Below, one piece after another: positions 9,075 to 16,183 of a stretch of 33,036 nucleotides of DNA (position 1 is the first letter of the stretch; every line of letters begins with the position of its first letter). The stretch comes from Mycolicibacterium komanii (lineage in GTDB: Bacteria; Actinomycetota; Actinomycetes; Mycobacteriales; Mycobacteriaceae), in contig NZ_CVTA01000028.1 of assembly GCF_001050035.1 (NCBI RefSeq), forward strand, positions 1 through 33,036, given 5' to 3'. Both the position numbers and the translations under genes were made by a program. The notes below the pieces were generated by a model that was given only the letters and a program-made list of their open reading frames with translations, was not told the DNA's origin and did no database searches.

Positions 9075-10355
9075 TCAGCCGATCGGCTTGAACTCGATGT
9101 TGATTTCCGTGAGGCCGCGCAGGATGAACGTCGGCTCGTAGACGTAGCGGCGAGCGTCGATCGGCCCGTGCTTCTCCTCGCTCACCGTGATGTCGCCCAA
9201 CCGGTCGAGGAGCCGTTCGACCGACACGCGGCCTTCGACACGGGCGAGCGGTGCGCCGGGGCAGGAGTGAATGCCGCGGCTGAATGCGATGTGCTCGCGA
9301 ACGTTCTTGCGGTCCAACTGGAACTCGTGCGGGTTGTCGAAGCGCTTGGGATCGCGGTTCGCCGCGCCCGGGCTGACCATCACCGTCGTGCCCGCGGGTA
9401 CCGGCGTCTCGCCGAGAGTCGTTGTCTTGCGGGCCATCCGGAACACGCTCTTGACGGGGCTGTCCATCCGCAGGCACTCCTCGACGAACACCGGGATCAG
9501 GCTGCGGTCGGCGCGCAACTGCTGCTGGATATCGGGCCGGTCGGACAGCACCCGCATCGCCGCGCCAAGCAGTTTCGCCGTCGTCTCCTGACCGGCGGCG
9601 AACAGGAAGGTCGCGGTGCGCACCACGTCCACCACCTCGGGTGTGGAGCCGTCCGGATACTTCGCGGTGGCGATCGACGTGAGGACATCGTCGCGAGGGT
9701 TCTCGCGGCGCTCCTCGATGTAGTGCGCGAACTTCTCGTCGGCCCACTCGAGGGGGTTGGTGGCGATCACCTCGTGGTCGAGGCTGCCGATGTTCGTACC
9801 GGGCCGCTCGGCGCCGAACGCCTCGCGGAAGTCGTCGTGGTCTTCCTCGGGCACACCGAGCAGGTCGGCAACGACCAACAGCGAGAACGGCTTTGCGTAC
9901 GCGGCGAGGAATTCACACTTGCCGTCGGCGATGAACTCGTCGATGTGGCGGTCGGCCAGGCGCCACATGAAGTCCTCATTCTCCTTGAGGCGCTTGGGCG
10001 TCAGCAGTCGGGCCAGGATCGAGCGCGCGTCGGTGTGCTGCGGCGGATCCATCGTGACCATGTGCTCGAACATCGGAATCTCGGTCCGGTGCTTTTCGAG
10101 TTGTTCGCAGATGTCGTCGCCCTCGGGCGTGAACGGCATCGGGGTGAACGGGCCCATGACCGCCACGCAGGACGAGAAGTTCTCGCTGTCCTTGTAGACG
10201 CTGTTGGCCGCCTCCCATCCGGTGACCGCGAGCACGCCGTTGTTGATCGGACAACAGACGGGGTCCTTCGACCGGATGTGGTCGTAGTAGGGGTGCGGGT
10301 CGGGAACCAGGGAGGGATCGGTGAAGTAGTCAACCGAATCGAAATCAGTGGTCAT
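9075..10355 (-). CDS. Cytochrome P450 monooxygenase
   Basis: 426 residues, normal length for a soluble bacterial class I P450. All signatures are present: I-helix AGQETT (about 254-259), K-helix ExxR (E293-R296), and heme loop FSRGIHSCPG with Cys365 as the proximal thiolate ligand. It would hydroxylate a hydrophobic substrate using electrons from a ferredoxin and reductase, but none is encoded nearby. It diverges from a TetR regulator across 184 bp holding a clear palindrome, so it is probably the target of that repressor. GAAGGG about ten bases before the ATG can act as ribosome binding site. The CYP subfamily cannot be set by eye. A link to the neighbouring lipid genes is inference from position. 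Confidence 0.95.
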   Translation of the reverse strand: MTTDFDSVDYFTDPSLVPDPHPYYDHIRSKDPVCCPINNGVLAVTGWEAANSVYKDSENFSSCVAVMGPFTPMPFTPEGDDICEQLEKHRTEIPMFEHMVTMDPPQHTDARSILARLLTPKRLKENEDFMWRLADRHIDEFIADGKCEFLAAYAKPFSLLVVADLLGVPEEDHDDFREAFGAERPGTNIGSLDHEVIATNPLEWADEKFAHYIEERRENPRDDVLTSIATAKYPDGSTPEVVDVVRTATFLFAAGQETTAKLLGAAMRVLSDRPDIQQQLRADRSLIPVFVEECLRMDSPVKSVFRMARKTTTLGETPVPAGTTVMVSPGAANRDPKRFDNPHEFQLDRKNVREHIAFSRGIHSCPGAPLARVEGRVSVERLLDRLGDITVSEEKHGPIDARRYVYEPTFILRGLTEINIEFKPIG

Positions 10356-10435
10356 GGTTTTCAGCCCTTCAGGGTCGACGCTGGCCCGCGTGATGGTGAG
10401 CGGACGCCGCCGCTCGCTTGCATCTCTGACTTAAT

Positions 10436-10457
10436 ATGCTGAGCACTTGCTTAGCAT
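10436..10457. promoter_or_regulatory. Palindromic operator between P450 and TetR genes
   Basis: ATGCTGAGC (10436-10444) and GCTTAGCAT (10449-10457) form an inverted repeat with one mismatch in nine pairs and a four-base centre (ACTT). It lies 80 bp upstream of the P450 start and 82 bp upstream of the TetR start. Length and symmetry suit a TetR dimer, so autoregulation and control of the P450 are likely. It differs from the GAKAAT-type motif further downstream. Confidence 0.65.
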
Positions 10458-10539
10458 GGGGTTAAGGTCATGGTCAAGATCGGGAAGCGGGTCCCCACTA
10501 CGATCGGCGTGTCGGAAGGGCGGGAAGAGAAGTGATCGG

Positions 10540-11148
10540 ATGACGCGGGTTTCAGGTTCGGCACGACGCATCGGGGCGCCGGACGCGAAGAACCGCGGCG
10601 TGCTGCTCGACGCCGCCGAGCAATTGCTGCTCGAAGAGGGGTACGCCGCCGTCACTTCGCGGCGGGTCGCCGAGAAGGCGGGCCTCAAGCCGCAGCTCGT
10701 GCACTACTACTTCCGCACCATGGAGGATTTGTTTCTGGCGGTGTTCCGCCGCATGGCCGAGTTGGGCCTCAAGGCCCTCACCGAGGCGCTCGCGTCGCCT
10801 CAGCCGCTGTGGGCGCTGTGGCGGTTCAGCACCCAGCCGGAGGCCACCCGGCTCACGATGGAGTTCATGGGCCTGGCCAATCACCGCAAGGCGTTACGGG
10901 CCGAGATCATCTACTACGCCGAACGATTCCGCGAGGAGCAGAACAGGGCCATCGCGTCGGTCCTCGAGCGCTACGGCGCCGACGCCGAGGAGGTTCCGCC
11001 GGTGGTGTGGACGGTGTTCGCGACGAGCGTGTCGCAGGCGCTGGTGGTCGAACGGGCGCTCGGCATGACCACCGGGCACGCGGAGACATTCGCCTTCTGC
11101 GAGAAGTGGATTCGCCGCCTGGAGGGCGAACCGCTCACCCCCGGCTGA
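10540..11148 (+). CDS. TetR/AcrR-family transcriptional regulator
   Basis: 202 residues from the ATG at 10540. The open frame extends upstream to a TTG at 10447, but that region contains the operator and lacks family resemblance. The N-terminal TetR helix-turn-helix is clear: LLDAAEQLLLEEGYAAVTSR, then VAEKAGL and the recognition segment LVHYYFRTMEDLF (about residues 22-70). The remaining helices form the ligand pocket, with WRFSTQPEATRLTMEFMGLA in the middle. It is transcribed divergently from the P450. A repressor released by a hydrophobic ligand or acyl-CoA is the usual mode in this family. Its operator suggests control of the P450 and itself, not of the whole lipid block. Confidence 0.93.
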   Translation: MTRVSGSARRIGAPDAKNRGVLLDAAEQLLLEEGYAAVTSRRVAEKAGLKPQLVHYYFRTMEDLFLAVFRRMAELGLKALTEALASPQPLWALWRFSTQPEATRLTMEFMGLANHRKALRAEIIYYAERFREEQNRAIASVLERYGADAEEVPPVVWTVFATSVSQALVVERALGMTTGHAETFAFCEKWIRRLEGEPLTPG

Positions 11149-11157
11149 GAACGGCGC

Positions 11158-11604
11158 TCACCAACTCCGGATCGAGCAGAGCGCGCCCTTGGGGCCCTGG
11201 TGGGTGGCGACCACCACGCCGTCCACCGCGAGCACGCAGTGGATGTTCGGCTTCGCCTCGCCGGTCCCGCTGGTCGCTGCGACCATCGCCCACCGGTCGG
11301 GATCGGCGAGCTGGACGTCCAGGTTCCACTGCTGGTCCGGTCCGATCTGGGCCTCGGCCTTCGGGCTGAACTCGTAGGGGTTGTGGCTGTAGGCGGCCCA
11401 GTTCGGGGGATCGACGTCGCGGTAGTAGATGTCGACGTAGAACGGCTGCTCGGAGAACACCGAGTACTTGACGTTGTGCAGCACCGGCGGCGGCGGATCC
11501 TGCGCCACCGCCGGCGCGCTGACCGACAGCACGCCGCCGGCGGTCACCACGGTTGCCGCCACGAGGGACGGCAAAGCGATACGGACCGAGCGACCGAAGA
11601 TCAT
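11158..11604 (-). CDS. MmpS-like secreted protein
   Basis: 148 residues with a Sec signal peptide (hydrophobic residues 8-30, probable cleavage after AVA near residue 34). The mature domain resembles MmpS soluble domains: VKYSVFSEQPFYVDIYYRDVD near the start, and a paired-cysteine end (IHCVLAVDGVVVATHQG, then ALCSI). MmpS proteins partner MmpL lipid exporters, but no mmpL gene is present and the N-terminus looks cleavable, so this may be a free MmpS-like relative. It ends nine bases from the TetR gene, to which it converges. It lies 52 bp behind the thiolase gene but has its own TAAGAT -10 six bases before the ATG. Confidence 0.7.
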   Translation of the reverse strand: MIFGRSVRIALPSLVAATVVTAGGVLSVSAPAVAQDPPPPVLHNVKYSVFSEQPFYVDIYYRDVDPPNWAAYSHNPYEFSPKAEAQIGPDQQWNLDVQLADPDRWAMVAATSGTGEAKPNIHCVLAVDGVVVATHQGPKGALCSIRSW

Positions 11605-11610
11605 TTCCGG

Positions 11611-11616
11611 ATCTTA
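11611..11616 (-). promoter_or_regulatory. -10 element of the MmpS-like gene
   Basis: On the minus strand TAAGAT fits TANNNT and ends six bases before the ATG at 11604, consistent with a leaderless transcript separate from the upstream thiolase operon. Confidence 0.4.
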
Positions 11617-11656
11617 GAACGTTGTCCGCGACCCAGGTCGCGAATGGCGAACCGCA

Positions 11657-12802
11657 TCAGACCGCGAGGATCGTCGCCGACGCGGTGCCGGGTGCGCCAT
11701 ACACCTGCGCCAGGCCGACTTTGGGCTCGCCAGGGACCTGACGGTCGCCGGCCTCACCGCGCAGCTGGCGGACGAGTTCGTGCACCTGTCGCAGCCCCGA
11801 GGCGCCGATCGGCTCACCGTTGGCGATGAGCCCACCGTCGGTGTTGATCGGCATCGACCCGTGGATCTCGGTGGCGCCGTCGGCAAGCAGCTTCTCCTGC
11901 TCGCCGTCGGCGCACAGGCCGGTCTCCGCCATGTGGATCACCTCGGCGCCCGCGTCGGTGTCCTGAAGCTGCGCGACGTCGACGTCCTCCGGGCCCAGGC
12001 CGGCCGCCTCGTAGGCCGCCTTGGCGGCGTACACGGTGGGGGAGGCGTCCTCGTCCAGCGGCGCCGACGTCGCGTGGACCTCGTAGGCGCCGAAGCGGCG
12101 GGTGCGAATCTCGGTGGCGCGCACGTAAACCGGCTTCTCGGTGAAGCGGTGCGCGATGTCGCCGCGGCACATGATCACCGCCGCGGCGCCCTCGTCGGGC
12201 GCGCAGAACATGTACTGCGTCAGCGGGTAGTTCAGCACCGTCGAGTTCAGGATCTCCTCTTCGGGGATCGCTTTGCGGCGGAACGCATTCGGGTTCAACG
12301 CACCGTTGCGGAAGTTCTTGGCCGCCACCTTGGCCAGGGTGGCCTGCGAGATGCCGTGCTTGTGGATGTAGTGGTTGGCCTTCATTCCGAAGAACTTCGT
12401 GGTGACGAACTGGCCGTTCTCGGCGTACCACTGCGGCAGCGCGAGTTTCGCCGGATCGTCGGTGAACGCACCGCGCGGATGCTTGTCGAGGCCGATCGCG
12501 ATCCCGATGTCGTACTTGCCGAGGCGGATGGTGTCGGCGGTCTGCTGGATCGCGCTCGCGGCGGTGGCGCAGGCGTTGAAGACATTGGTGAACGTGATGC
12601 CCGTCAGCCCGACGAGGCGGGTTACCGCGTCGGGGTTGGACACCTCGTAGCTGCCGCCGAATCCGAACTGGATGTCCTTCCACTCCAGCCCGGCGTCGGT
12701 GAGCGCGGACTGGATGGCCTCGGCGCCCATCTCCATCGCGGTCTTGGGGAATCGGCCGAACGGGTGCAACCCGACACCGATGATCGCCACGTCGTTGGTC
12801 AT
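11657..12802 (-). CDS. Thiolase-superfamily protein (Ltp/SCP2-thiolase type), probable retro-aldolase subunit
   Basis: 381 residues with a thiolase fold. The nucleophile-site cysteine is present (NACATAAS, Cys78). However, the usual GHP histidine is replaced in NGEPIGASG (Glu330), and the second catalytic cysteine (CxGGG) is replaced by QVYGAPG with Tyr368. Loss of these residues together with an adjacent DUF35 gene is the pattern of the Ltp2-ChsH2 class, which cleaves CoA-thioester aldol adducts of steroid side chains instead of performing thiolysis. The DUF35 gene lies 16 bp upstream on the same strand, so the two products probably form a complex. The substrate is unknown. A non-catalytic or ordinary thiolase role cannot be excluded. 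Confidence 0.85.
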   Translation of the reverse strand: MTNDVAIIGVGLHPFGRFPKTAMEMGAEAIQSALTDAGLEWKDIQFGFGGSYEVSNPDAVTRLVGLTGITFTNVFNACATAASAIQQTADTIRLGKYDIGIAIGLDKHPRGAFTDDPAKLALPQWYAENGQFVTTKFFGMKANHYIHKHGISQATLAKVAAKNFRNGALNPNAFRRKAIPEEEILNSTVLNYPLTQYMFCAPDEGAAAVIMCRGDIAHRFTEKPVYVRATEIRTRRFGAYEVHATSAPLDEDASPTVYAAKAAYEAAGLGPEDVDVAQLQDTDAGAEVIHMAETGLCADGEQEKLLADGATEIHGSMPINTDGGLIANGEPIGASGLRQVHELVRQLRGEAGDRQVPGEPKVGLAQVYGAPGTASATILAV

Positions 12803-12818
12803 CTCGATGCTCCTGTGT

Positions 12819-13241
12819 CTAGACGGGCTTGAAGGCGAAGGTGACGACCTCGTTGCCGTCGTCGTCGGTGGTGAACGGCACCATCGTCAGCTCGACCTCC
12901 ATGCCGAATTCGAGCTTGGCCGGGTCGTTCTCGGTGAGCCGGCCCTCGACGCGGATGACGTCTTCGAGCTGAATCAGCCCGACGCCGAACGGCACGAAAT
13001 CGTTTCCGGTCGGGCCCTTGTACGGGGCGCCGGGCGGGAAGCCCTGCGTCGTCCACGCGACGAGGGTGCCGCGCCGGGGCAGCTTGAGCTCGGACATCTC
13101 GCCGGCGCTGCACCTGGGGCAGCGCTGCTGGACCGGGAAGGCGGTGGCGCCACACGCGCCGCACCGGCTTCCGATCAGCTGCGGATTGTCATCGGGCCAG
13201 GTCGAGATTTCGGGCGCGAGCGCCACTTGCTGTGTCGGCAC
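12819..13241 (-). CDS. DUF35 / OB-fold protein with zinc ribbon (ChsH2-like partner)
   Basis: 140 residues. The N-terminal rubredoxin-like zinc ribbon has four cysteines (C27, C30, C41, C44, in CGAC and CPRC). It is followed by an OB-fold domain (about 55-140: GTLVAWTTQ, PFGVGLIQLED, GMEVELTMVP). Such proteins are obligate partners of SCP2-thiolase-like enzymes, where the OB fold helps close the acyl-CoA active site. It is the first gene of a minus-strand pair with the thiolase gene 16 bp downstream. The GTG start at 13241 has TATCGT six bases upstream on the same strand and no clear Shine-Dalgarno sequence, so the message may be leaderless. A GAKAAT-type operator lies directly upstream. Confidence 0.92.
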   Translation of the reverse strand: MPTQQVALAPEISTWPDDNPQLIGSRCGACGATAFPVQQRCPRCSAGEMSELKLPRRGTLVAWTTQGFPPGAPYKGPTGNDFVPFGVGLIQLEDVIRVEGRLTENDPAKLEFGMEVELTMVPFTTDDDGNEVVTFAFKPV

Positions 13242-13247
13242 GCGCCG

Positions 13248-13253
13248 ACGATA
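13248..13253 (-). promoter_or_regulatory. -10 element of the DUF35-thiolase operon
   Basis: On the minus strand TATCGT fits TANNNT and ends six bases before the GTG at 13241. The operator-like repeat at 13257-13284 lies immediately upstream, where a bound regulator would block RNA polymerase. Confidence 0.45.
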
Positions 13254-13256
13254 ACT

Positions 13257-13284
13257 GGAAATGACGTTCTCGTCTAGAGAGAAC
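13257..13284. promoter_or_regulatory. Operator-like repeat (GAKAAT/ATTCTC family) in a divergent promoter
   Basis: GTTCTC (13266-13271) and GAGAAC (13279-13284) form a perfect inverted repeat with a seven-base spacer. GGAAAT (13257-13262) sits three bases before GTTCTC as a weaker third half-site. The same arrangement (TTCTC, seven bases, GAGAA) recurs at 16928-16946. It separates the DUF35-thiolase operon from the SnoaL-SDR-ADH-VOC operon and could control both. Confidence 0.6.
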
Positions 13285-13312
13285 CAGGGTCGTCAAGCGC
13301 TCAACTCGCTGC

Positions 13313-13318
13313 TAGCCT
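13313..13318 (+). promoter_or_regulatory. -10 element of the SnoaL-SDR-ADH-VOC operon
   Basis: TAGCCT fits TANNNT and ends seven bases before the GTG at 13326 (five before the out-of-frame GTG at 13324). No ribosome binding site is seen, so a leaderless mRNA is likely. Confidence 0.4.
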
Positions 13319-13325
13319 CCCCGGT

Positions 13326-13745
13326 GTGGACGCCGACAAAGCGCAGATCGCCGAGGTCTTGATTCGCTACGCGACGGGGATCGACTTCAAGGACTGGAAG
13401 CTGTTCCGCACGTGCTGGGCCGACGAGGTCGACATCGACTACGGCGATCTGGGGACTTTCACCGATCCCGACGCTTTCACCACGTTGATGGAGCAGATTC
13501 ACGGCGGCATGGGGCAGACCTACCATCGCATCTCCAACATCGTCGTCGACGTGAACGCCGACCAGGCGACGGCGCGGTCCTATGTGCGCGCGGTGCTGCA
13601 GGCCGTGCCCGACGACGGCGGAAGCTGGATCGACGCTCTCGGCCACTACGACGATGAGCTCGTCAAGACCTCGGAGGGGTGGCGAATCGCCAAGCGCACC
13701 ACGAACATCGCGCGGGTGATGAGCGCGGCCGGCGTCGCGCCGTGA
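13326..13745 (+). CDS. SnoaL-like / NTF2-fold protein
   Basis: 139 residues with the pattern of the SnoaL_4 type: an N-terminal helix (AQIAEVLIRYATGIDFKDWKLFRTCWADEVDIDYG), then a beta-rich cone (YHRISNIVVDVNADQATARSYVRAV) and a C-terminal strand pair (GHYDDELVKTSEGWRIAKRT). Such proteins include ketosteroid-isomerase-like enzymes, dehydratases and ring-hydroxylase small subunits, so the reaction cannot be inferred from the fold alone. It is the first gene of a + strand operon; its stop overlaps the SDR start as GTGA. The GTG start is supported by the -10 placement and by the match of the N-terminus to the family. Co-transcription with two dehydrogenases suggests a catabolic role. Confidence 0.85.
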   Translation: MDADKAQIAEVLIRYATGIDFKDWKLFRTCWADEVDIDYGDLGTFTDPDAFTTLMEQIHGGMGQTYHRISNIVVDVNADQATARSYVRAVLQAVPDDGGSWIDALGHYDDELVKTSEGWRIAKRTTNIARVMSAAGVAP

Positions 13746-14548
13746 CAGTCGGGGACTTCGCCGAGCGGTACGGGCCCTGGGCGGTGATCGCCGGGGCGTC
13801 GGAGGGCATCGGGGCCGAGATGGCCGATCAGCTGGCATCGCGCGGGCTCGACCTCGTGCTGATCGCACGCAACGGAGCGCTGCTCGATCAGGTCGCCGCT
13901 GGGGCGCGTGAGCGGCACGGCGTTGCGGTGCAGGTCGTCGTCCAGGACTTGACCGATTTCGACCTGGTCGCGAAGGTGGCGGCGGCCACCAAAGGACTCG
14001 AGGTGGGGCTGGTCGTCTACAACGCGGGCGCCTCCGACCGCACGACGACGTTTCTCGAGAACGACCTGGAGTACTCGCTCAAACAGGTCGCGCTGGACTG
14101 CGTCGGGCCGATGGCGCTGGCCCGCCACTTCGGACCGGCGATGCAGCAGCGTGGCCGCGGCGGCATCGTGGTCGTCGCGTCGCTGGCCTGCCTGGCCGGG
14201 TCGGCCACGCTGGCGGTGTACTCCGCGGTCAAGGCGTTCCAGCACACGTTCGCCGAGGGGCTGTGGGCGGAGTTGCGGCCATACGGCGTGGAGGTGTGCT
14301 GCACTCCGCTCGGCATGACCTACACCCCGGCGCTCGCGCGGATGGGTGTCGACTACGACCCGCAGACGCAGATGCGCTCCGAGGACGTCGCCGCCGAGAT
14401 CATCGCGAACATCGCAAACGGCCCCACCTACGTCGTCGGCGAGACCAATCGCGCCATGGCCGCGCAGGTGTGGACGGTCGACCGGCGCACGCTCGTCGAG
14501 ATGATCAGCGCCGCCTCAACCGATTTCGCGGCCAAGAGAAAGGGCTGA
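13742..14548 (+). CDS. Short-chain dehydrogenase/reductase (SDR)
   Basis: 268 residues from the GTG at 13742, which overlaps the SnoaL stop (GTGA). The in-frame extension to 13679 lies within the previous gene. The Rossmann glycine motif is GASEGIG (about residues 18-24). NAG is at about 97-99, and the catalytic Ser and Tyr/Lys are in VVASLACLAG and YSAVK. The residue after the second beta strand is Arg (IARN), which favours NADP(H). It probably oxidises or reduces a hydroxy/keto group of a lipid or terpenoid intermediate. It resembles the DltE/YqjQ-like SDRs ("ALSGAxEGIG" type) in having an LAGxxxxAVYSAxKAF segment. It is one base away from the next gene, so it is in the same operon. Confidence 0.93.
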   Translation: MTVGDFAERYGPWAVIAGASEGIGAEMADQLASRGLDLVLIARNGALLDQVAAGARERHGVAVQVVVQDLTDFDLVAKVAAATKGLEVGLVVYNAGASDRTTTFLENDLEYSLKQVALDCVGPMALARHFGPAMQQRGRGGIVVVASLACLAGSATLAVYSAVKAFQHTFAEGLWAELRPYGVEVCCTPLGMTYTPALARMGVDYDPQTQMRSEDVAAEIIANIANGPTYVVGETNRAMAAQVWTVDRRTLVEMISAASTDFAAKRKG

Positions 14549-14549
14549 G

Positions 14550-15572
14550 ATGCGCGCGGTGGTGCTTCGCGACGGCAGGCTCGTCGTCAGGGAGACGGCC
14601 GATCCGTCGCCCGGGCCGGGGGAGTTGTTGATCAGGCCGCTGTCGGCGGCGATCTGCGCATCCGACGTGCACTACATGGACCATCCGAACTCGTCGCCGC
14701 GATTTCTGTGGGATCCCGACCGCGACACCGTGATGGGCCACGAGTTCGTCGGGGAGGTCGTGGGCCACGGGCCCGACTGCTCGGGTGACTTCCCGGTCGG
14801 AAGCCGGGTCACCAGCATGCCGATCCTGATCCGCGCGGGTCAGGAACCGCTGGTGATCGGGCACCATTCCGACGCTCCCGGCGCGTTCGGCGAGTTGATG
14901 GTGGTCTCGGAGATGATGTCGCGGCGGGTGCCCGACGGTGTGCCGAACGACGCGGTCGCGTTGGTGGACGCGTTCGCGGTCGGGGAGTACTACGTCCGGT
15001 GCTCGGGCGCCGGCCCCGGTGACCTGCCGCTGGTCATCGGCGCGGGCGCCATCGGGCTGTCCACCGTCGCCGCGTTGAAAGCGCGCGGCGTCGACTCGAT
15101 CGTGGTGTCGGACTACAGCGACGACCGACTCGGCTACGCCGCGAAGTTCGGCGCCGATGTGCTGGTCAACCCGGCGCAGCGCGACCCCTACGAGGTGTGG
15201 CGGGAAACGTTCCGCAACAAGGGTTTCCAGACCACGCAGGTGGTCTTCGAATGCGTGGGCGTCAACGGTTTGATGCAGACGATCGTCGACAACTGCGAGT
15301 TCCTGGCGCGCGTGCACGCCGCCGGTGGCTGGTACGACGCGGGCACGATCGATTGCACGGCCGCCACCCACAAGGGCATGACGATCCAGTTCGGCGGCGG
15401 GCCTCATCCGCAGGACTGGTACGGCACCCTCGACGCGGTCGCCGACGGTCGCCTCGATCCGACGCCGAGCATCGGCGCGACGATCGGTCTCGACGAGGTG
15501 CCCGAGGCCATTGATCAGGCGCGCAGGGGGACCGGACCGCCGCGGATCGTGGTTCATCCGGGGGCGTCATGA
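14550..15572 (+). CDS. Zinc-type alcohol dehydrogenase (MDR superfamily)
   Basis: 340 residues. The GroES-like domain carries catalytic-zinc ligands Cys36 (AICASD) and His64-Glu65 (GHEFVGEV). The Rossmann part has VIGAGAIG (about 168-175), followed by an Asp (VVSDYSDDR) that favours NAD(H). The four-cysteine structural-zinc lobe of classical alcohol dehydrogenases is absent: the segment around residues 90-115 (TSMPILIRAGQEP) has no cysteines. This is seen in some MDR branches. The gene begins one base after the SDR stop and overlaps the VOC gene by four bases (ATGA). It likely oxidises an alcohol intermediate in the pathway; the substrate is unknown. Confidence 0.93.
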   Translation: MRAVVLRDGRLVVRETADPSPGPGELLIRPLSAAICASDVHYMDHPNSSPRFLWDPDRDTVMGHEFVGEVVGHGPDCSGDFPVGSRVTSMPILIRAGQEPLVIGHHSDAPGAFGELMVVSEMMSRRVPDGVPNDAVALVDAFAVGEYYVRCSGAGPGDLPLVIGAGAIGLSTVAALKARGVDSIVVSDYSDDRLGYAAKFGADVLVNPAQRDPYEVWRETFRNKGFQTTQVVFECVGVNGLMQTIVDNCEFLARVHAAGGWYDAGTIDCTAATHKGMTIQFGGGPHPQDWYGTLDAVADGRLDPTPSIGATIGLDEVPEAIDQARRGTGPPRIVVHPGAS

Positions 15573-16099
15573 GAATCCTTCCCGGCCCGATCCGCCAGAT
15601 CGGCTACGTCGTCACCGACATCGACCGGGCGATCGCCGGTTGGCTCGAGCTGGGGGTCGGGCCCTGGTTCGTCATGCGGGATCTGACGCTGGCCGCGCGC
15701 TATCGCGGCGAGCCGTGCGAGATCACCCAGTCGTTGGCGCTGAGCAACAGCGGCGATATGCAGCTCGAGCTCATCCAGCAGCAGAGCGAGGCGTCGAGCG
15801 TCTTCACCGAGTTCCTTGACGCTCACGGCGAGGGTTTCCATCAGTTCGCCTATTGGGCAGACGATTTCGACACAACCATGCGGGGGATTGCCGAGGCGGG
15901 CTGGCCGGTTGTGTGGTCGGGCGGTGAGGACGTCGGCACCCGCTTCGCGTACGTCGAACCGCCGGCGGGCCGCGCCCAGGTCGCGCAGATCGTCGAGATC
16001 ATGGAGCTCACCGACATCACCAGCGGAATGGCGTCGTTCGTGCGCGACGCCGCTGCGAACTGGGACGGCAGCGACCCGATCCGCGTTCTGGGCGGCTGA
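15569..16099 (+). CDS. VOC / glyoxalase-fold protein
   Basis: 176 residues with two beta-alpha-beta-beta-beta halves typical of the vicinal oxygen chelate superfamily. The first half starts IRQIGYVVTDIDRAIAGWLE and contains MQLELIQ. The second contains GFHQFAYWADDFDTTMRGIAEAG and ends FAYVEP. Candidate metal ligands are the Glu in LELIQ, the His in GFHQFAY and the Glu in YVEPP. The Glyoxalase_4 branch includes methylmalonyl-CoA epimerase-like and dioxygenase-like proteins, so the reaction is not determined. It is the last gene of the SnoaL-SDR-ADH-VOC operon, with an ATGA overlap to the dehydrogenase, and it converges on the enoyl-CoA hydratase gene. Confidence 0.88.
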   Translation: MRILPGPIRQIGYVVTDIDRAIAGWLELGVGPWFVMRDLTLAARYRGEPCEITQSLALSNSGDMQLELIQQQSEASSVFTEFLDAHGEGFHQFAYWADDFDTTMRGIAEAGWPVVWSGGEDVGTRFAYVEPPAGRAQVAQIVEIMELTDITSGMASFVRDAAANWDGSDPIRVLGG

Positions 16100-16111
16100 C
16101 CCTTTCGCGGC

Positions 16112-16175
16112 GCGTGAGCGTGCGCAAAGTGCTGACAATGCGCGGCGTGTCGTGTGCAAACACGCGCGCTCGCGC
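16112..16175. terminator. GC-rich palindrome between convergent VOC and hydratase genes
   Basis: GCGTGAGCGTGCGC (16112-16125) can pair in RNA with ACGCGCGCTCGCGC (16162-16175) in 13 of 14 positions, counting G-U pairs. A small inner stem (CGTGT at 16151-16155 with ACACG at 16160-16164) lies in the loop. It is probably a two-way terminator. The wording (GAGCGTGCGCAAA, TGTGCAAACACGCGCG) looks like a dispersed mycobacterial intergenic palindrome, which would need a genome search. Confidence 0.5.
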
Positions 16176-16183
16176 AACGGGAG

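Noticed and set aside
9168..10442. 424-codon open frame on the plus strand
   Set aside because: Antisense to the P450, whose heme and helix motifs are unmistakable on the other strand.
10447..10539. Upstream TTG start for the TetR gene
   Set aside because: It would translate through the palindromic operator and add a basic, family-unlike extension. The ATG at 10540 leaves a normal TetR N-terminus.
11600..11625. AGAACGTT near 11615 considered as a KstR (cholesterol regulon) site
   Set aside because: The symmetric pattern TnnAACnnGTTnnA is not completed, and the bases belong to a -10 and upstream region. No other KstR-like site was seen in the window.
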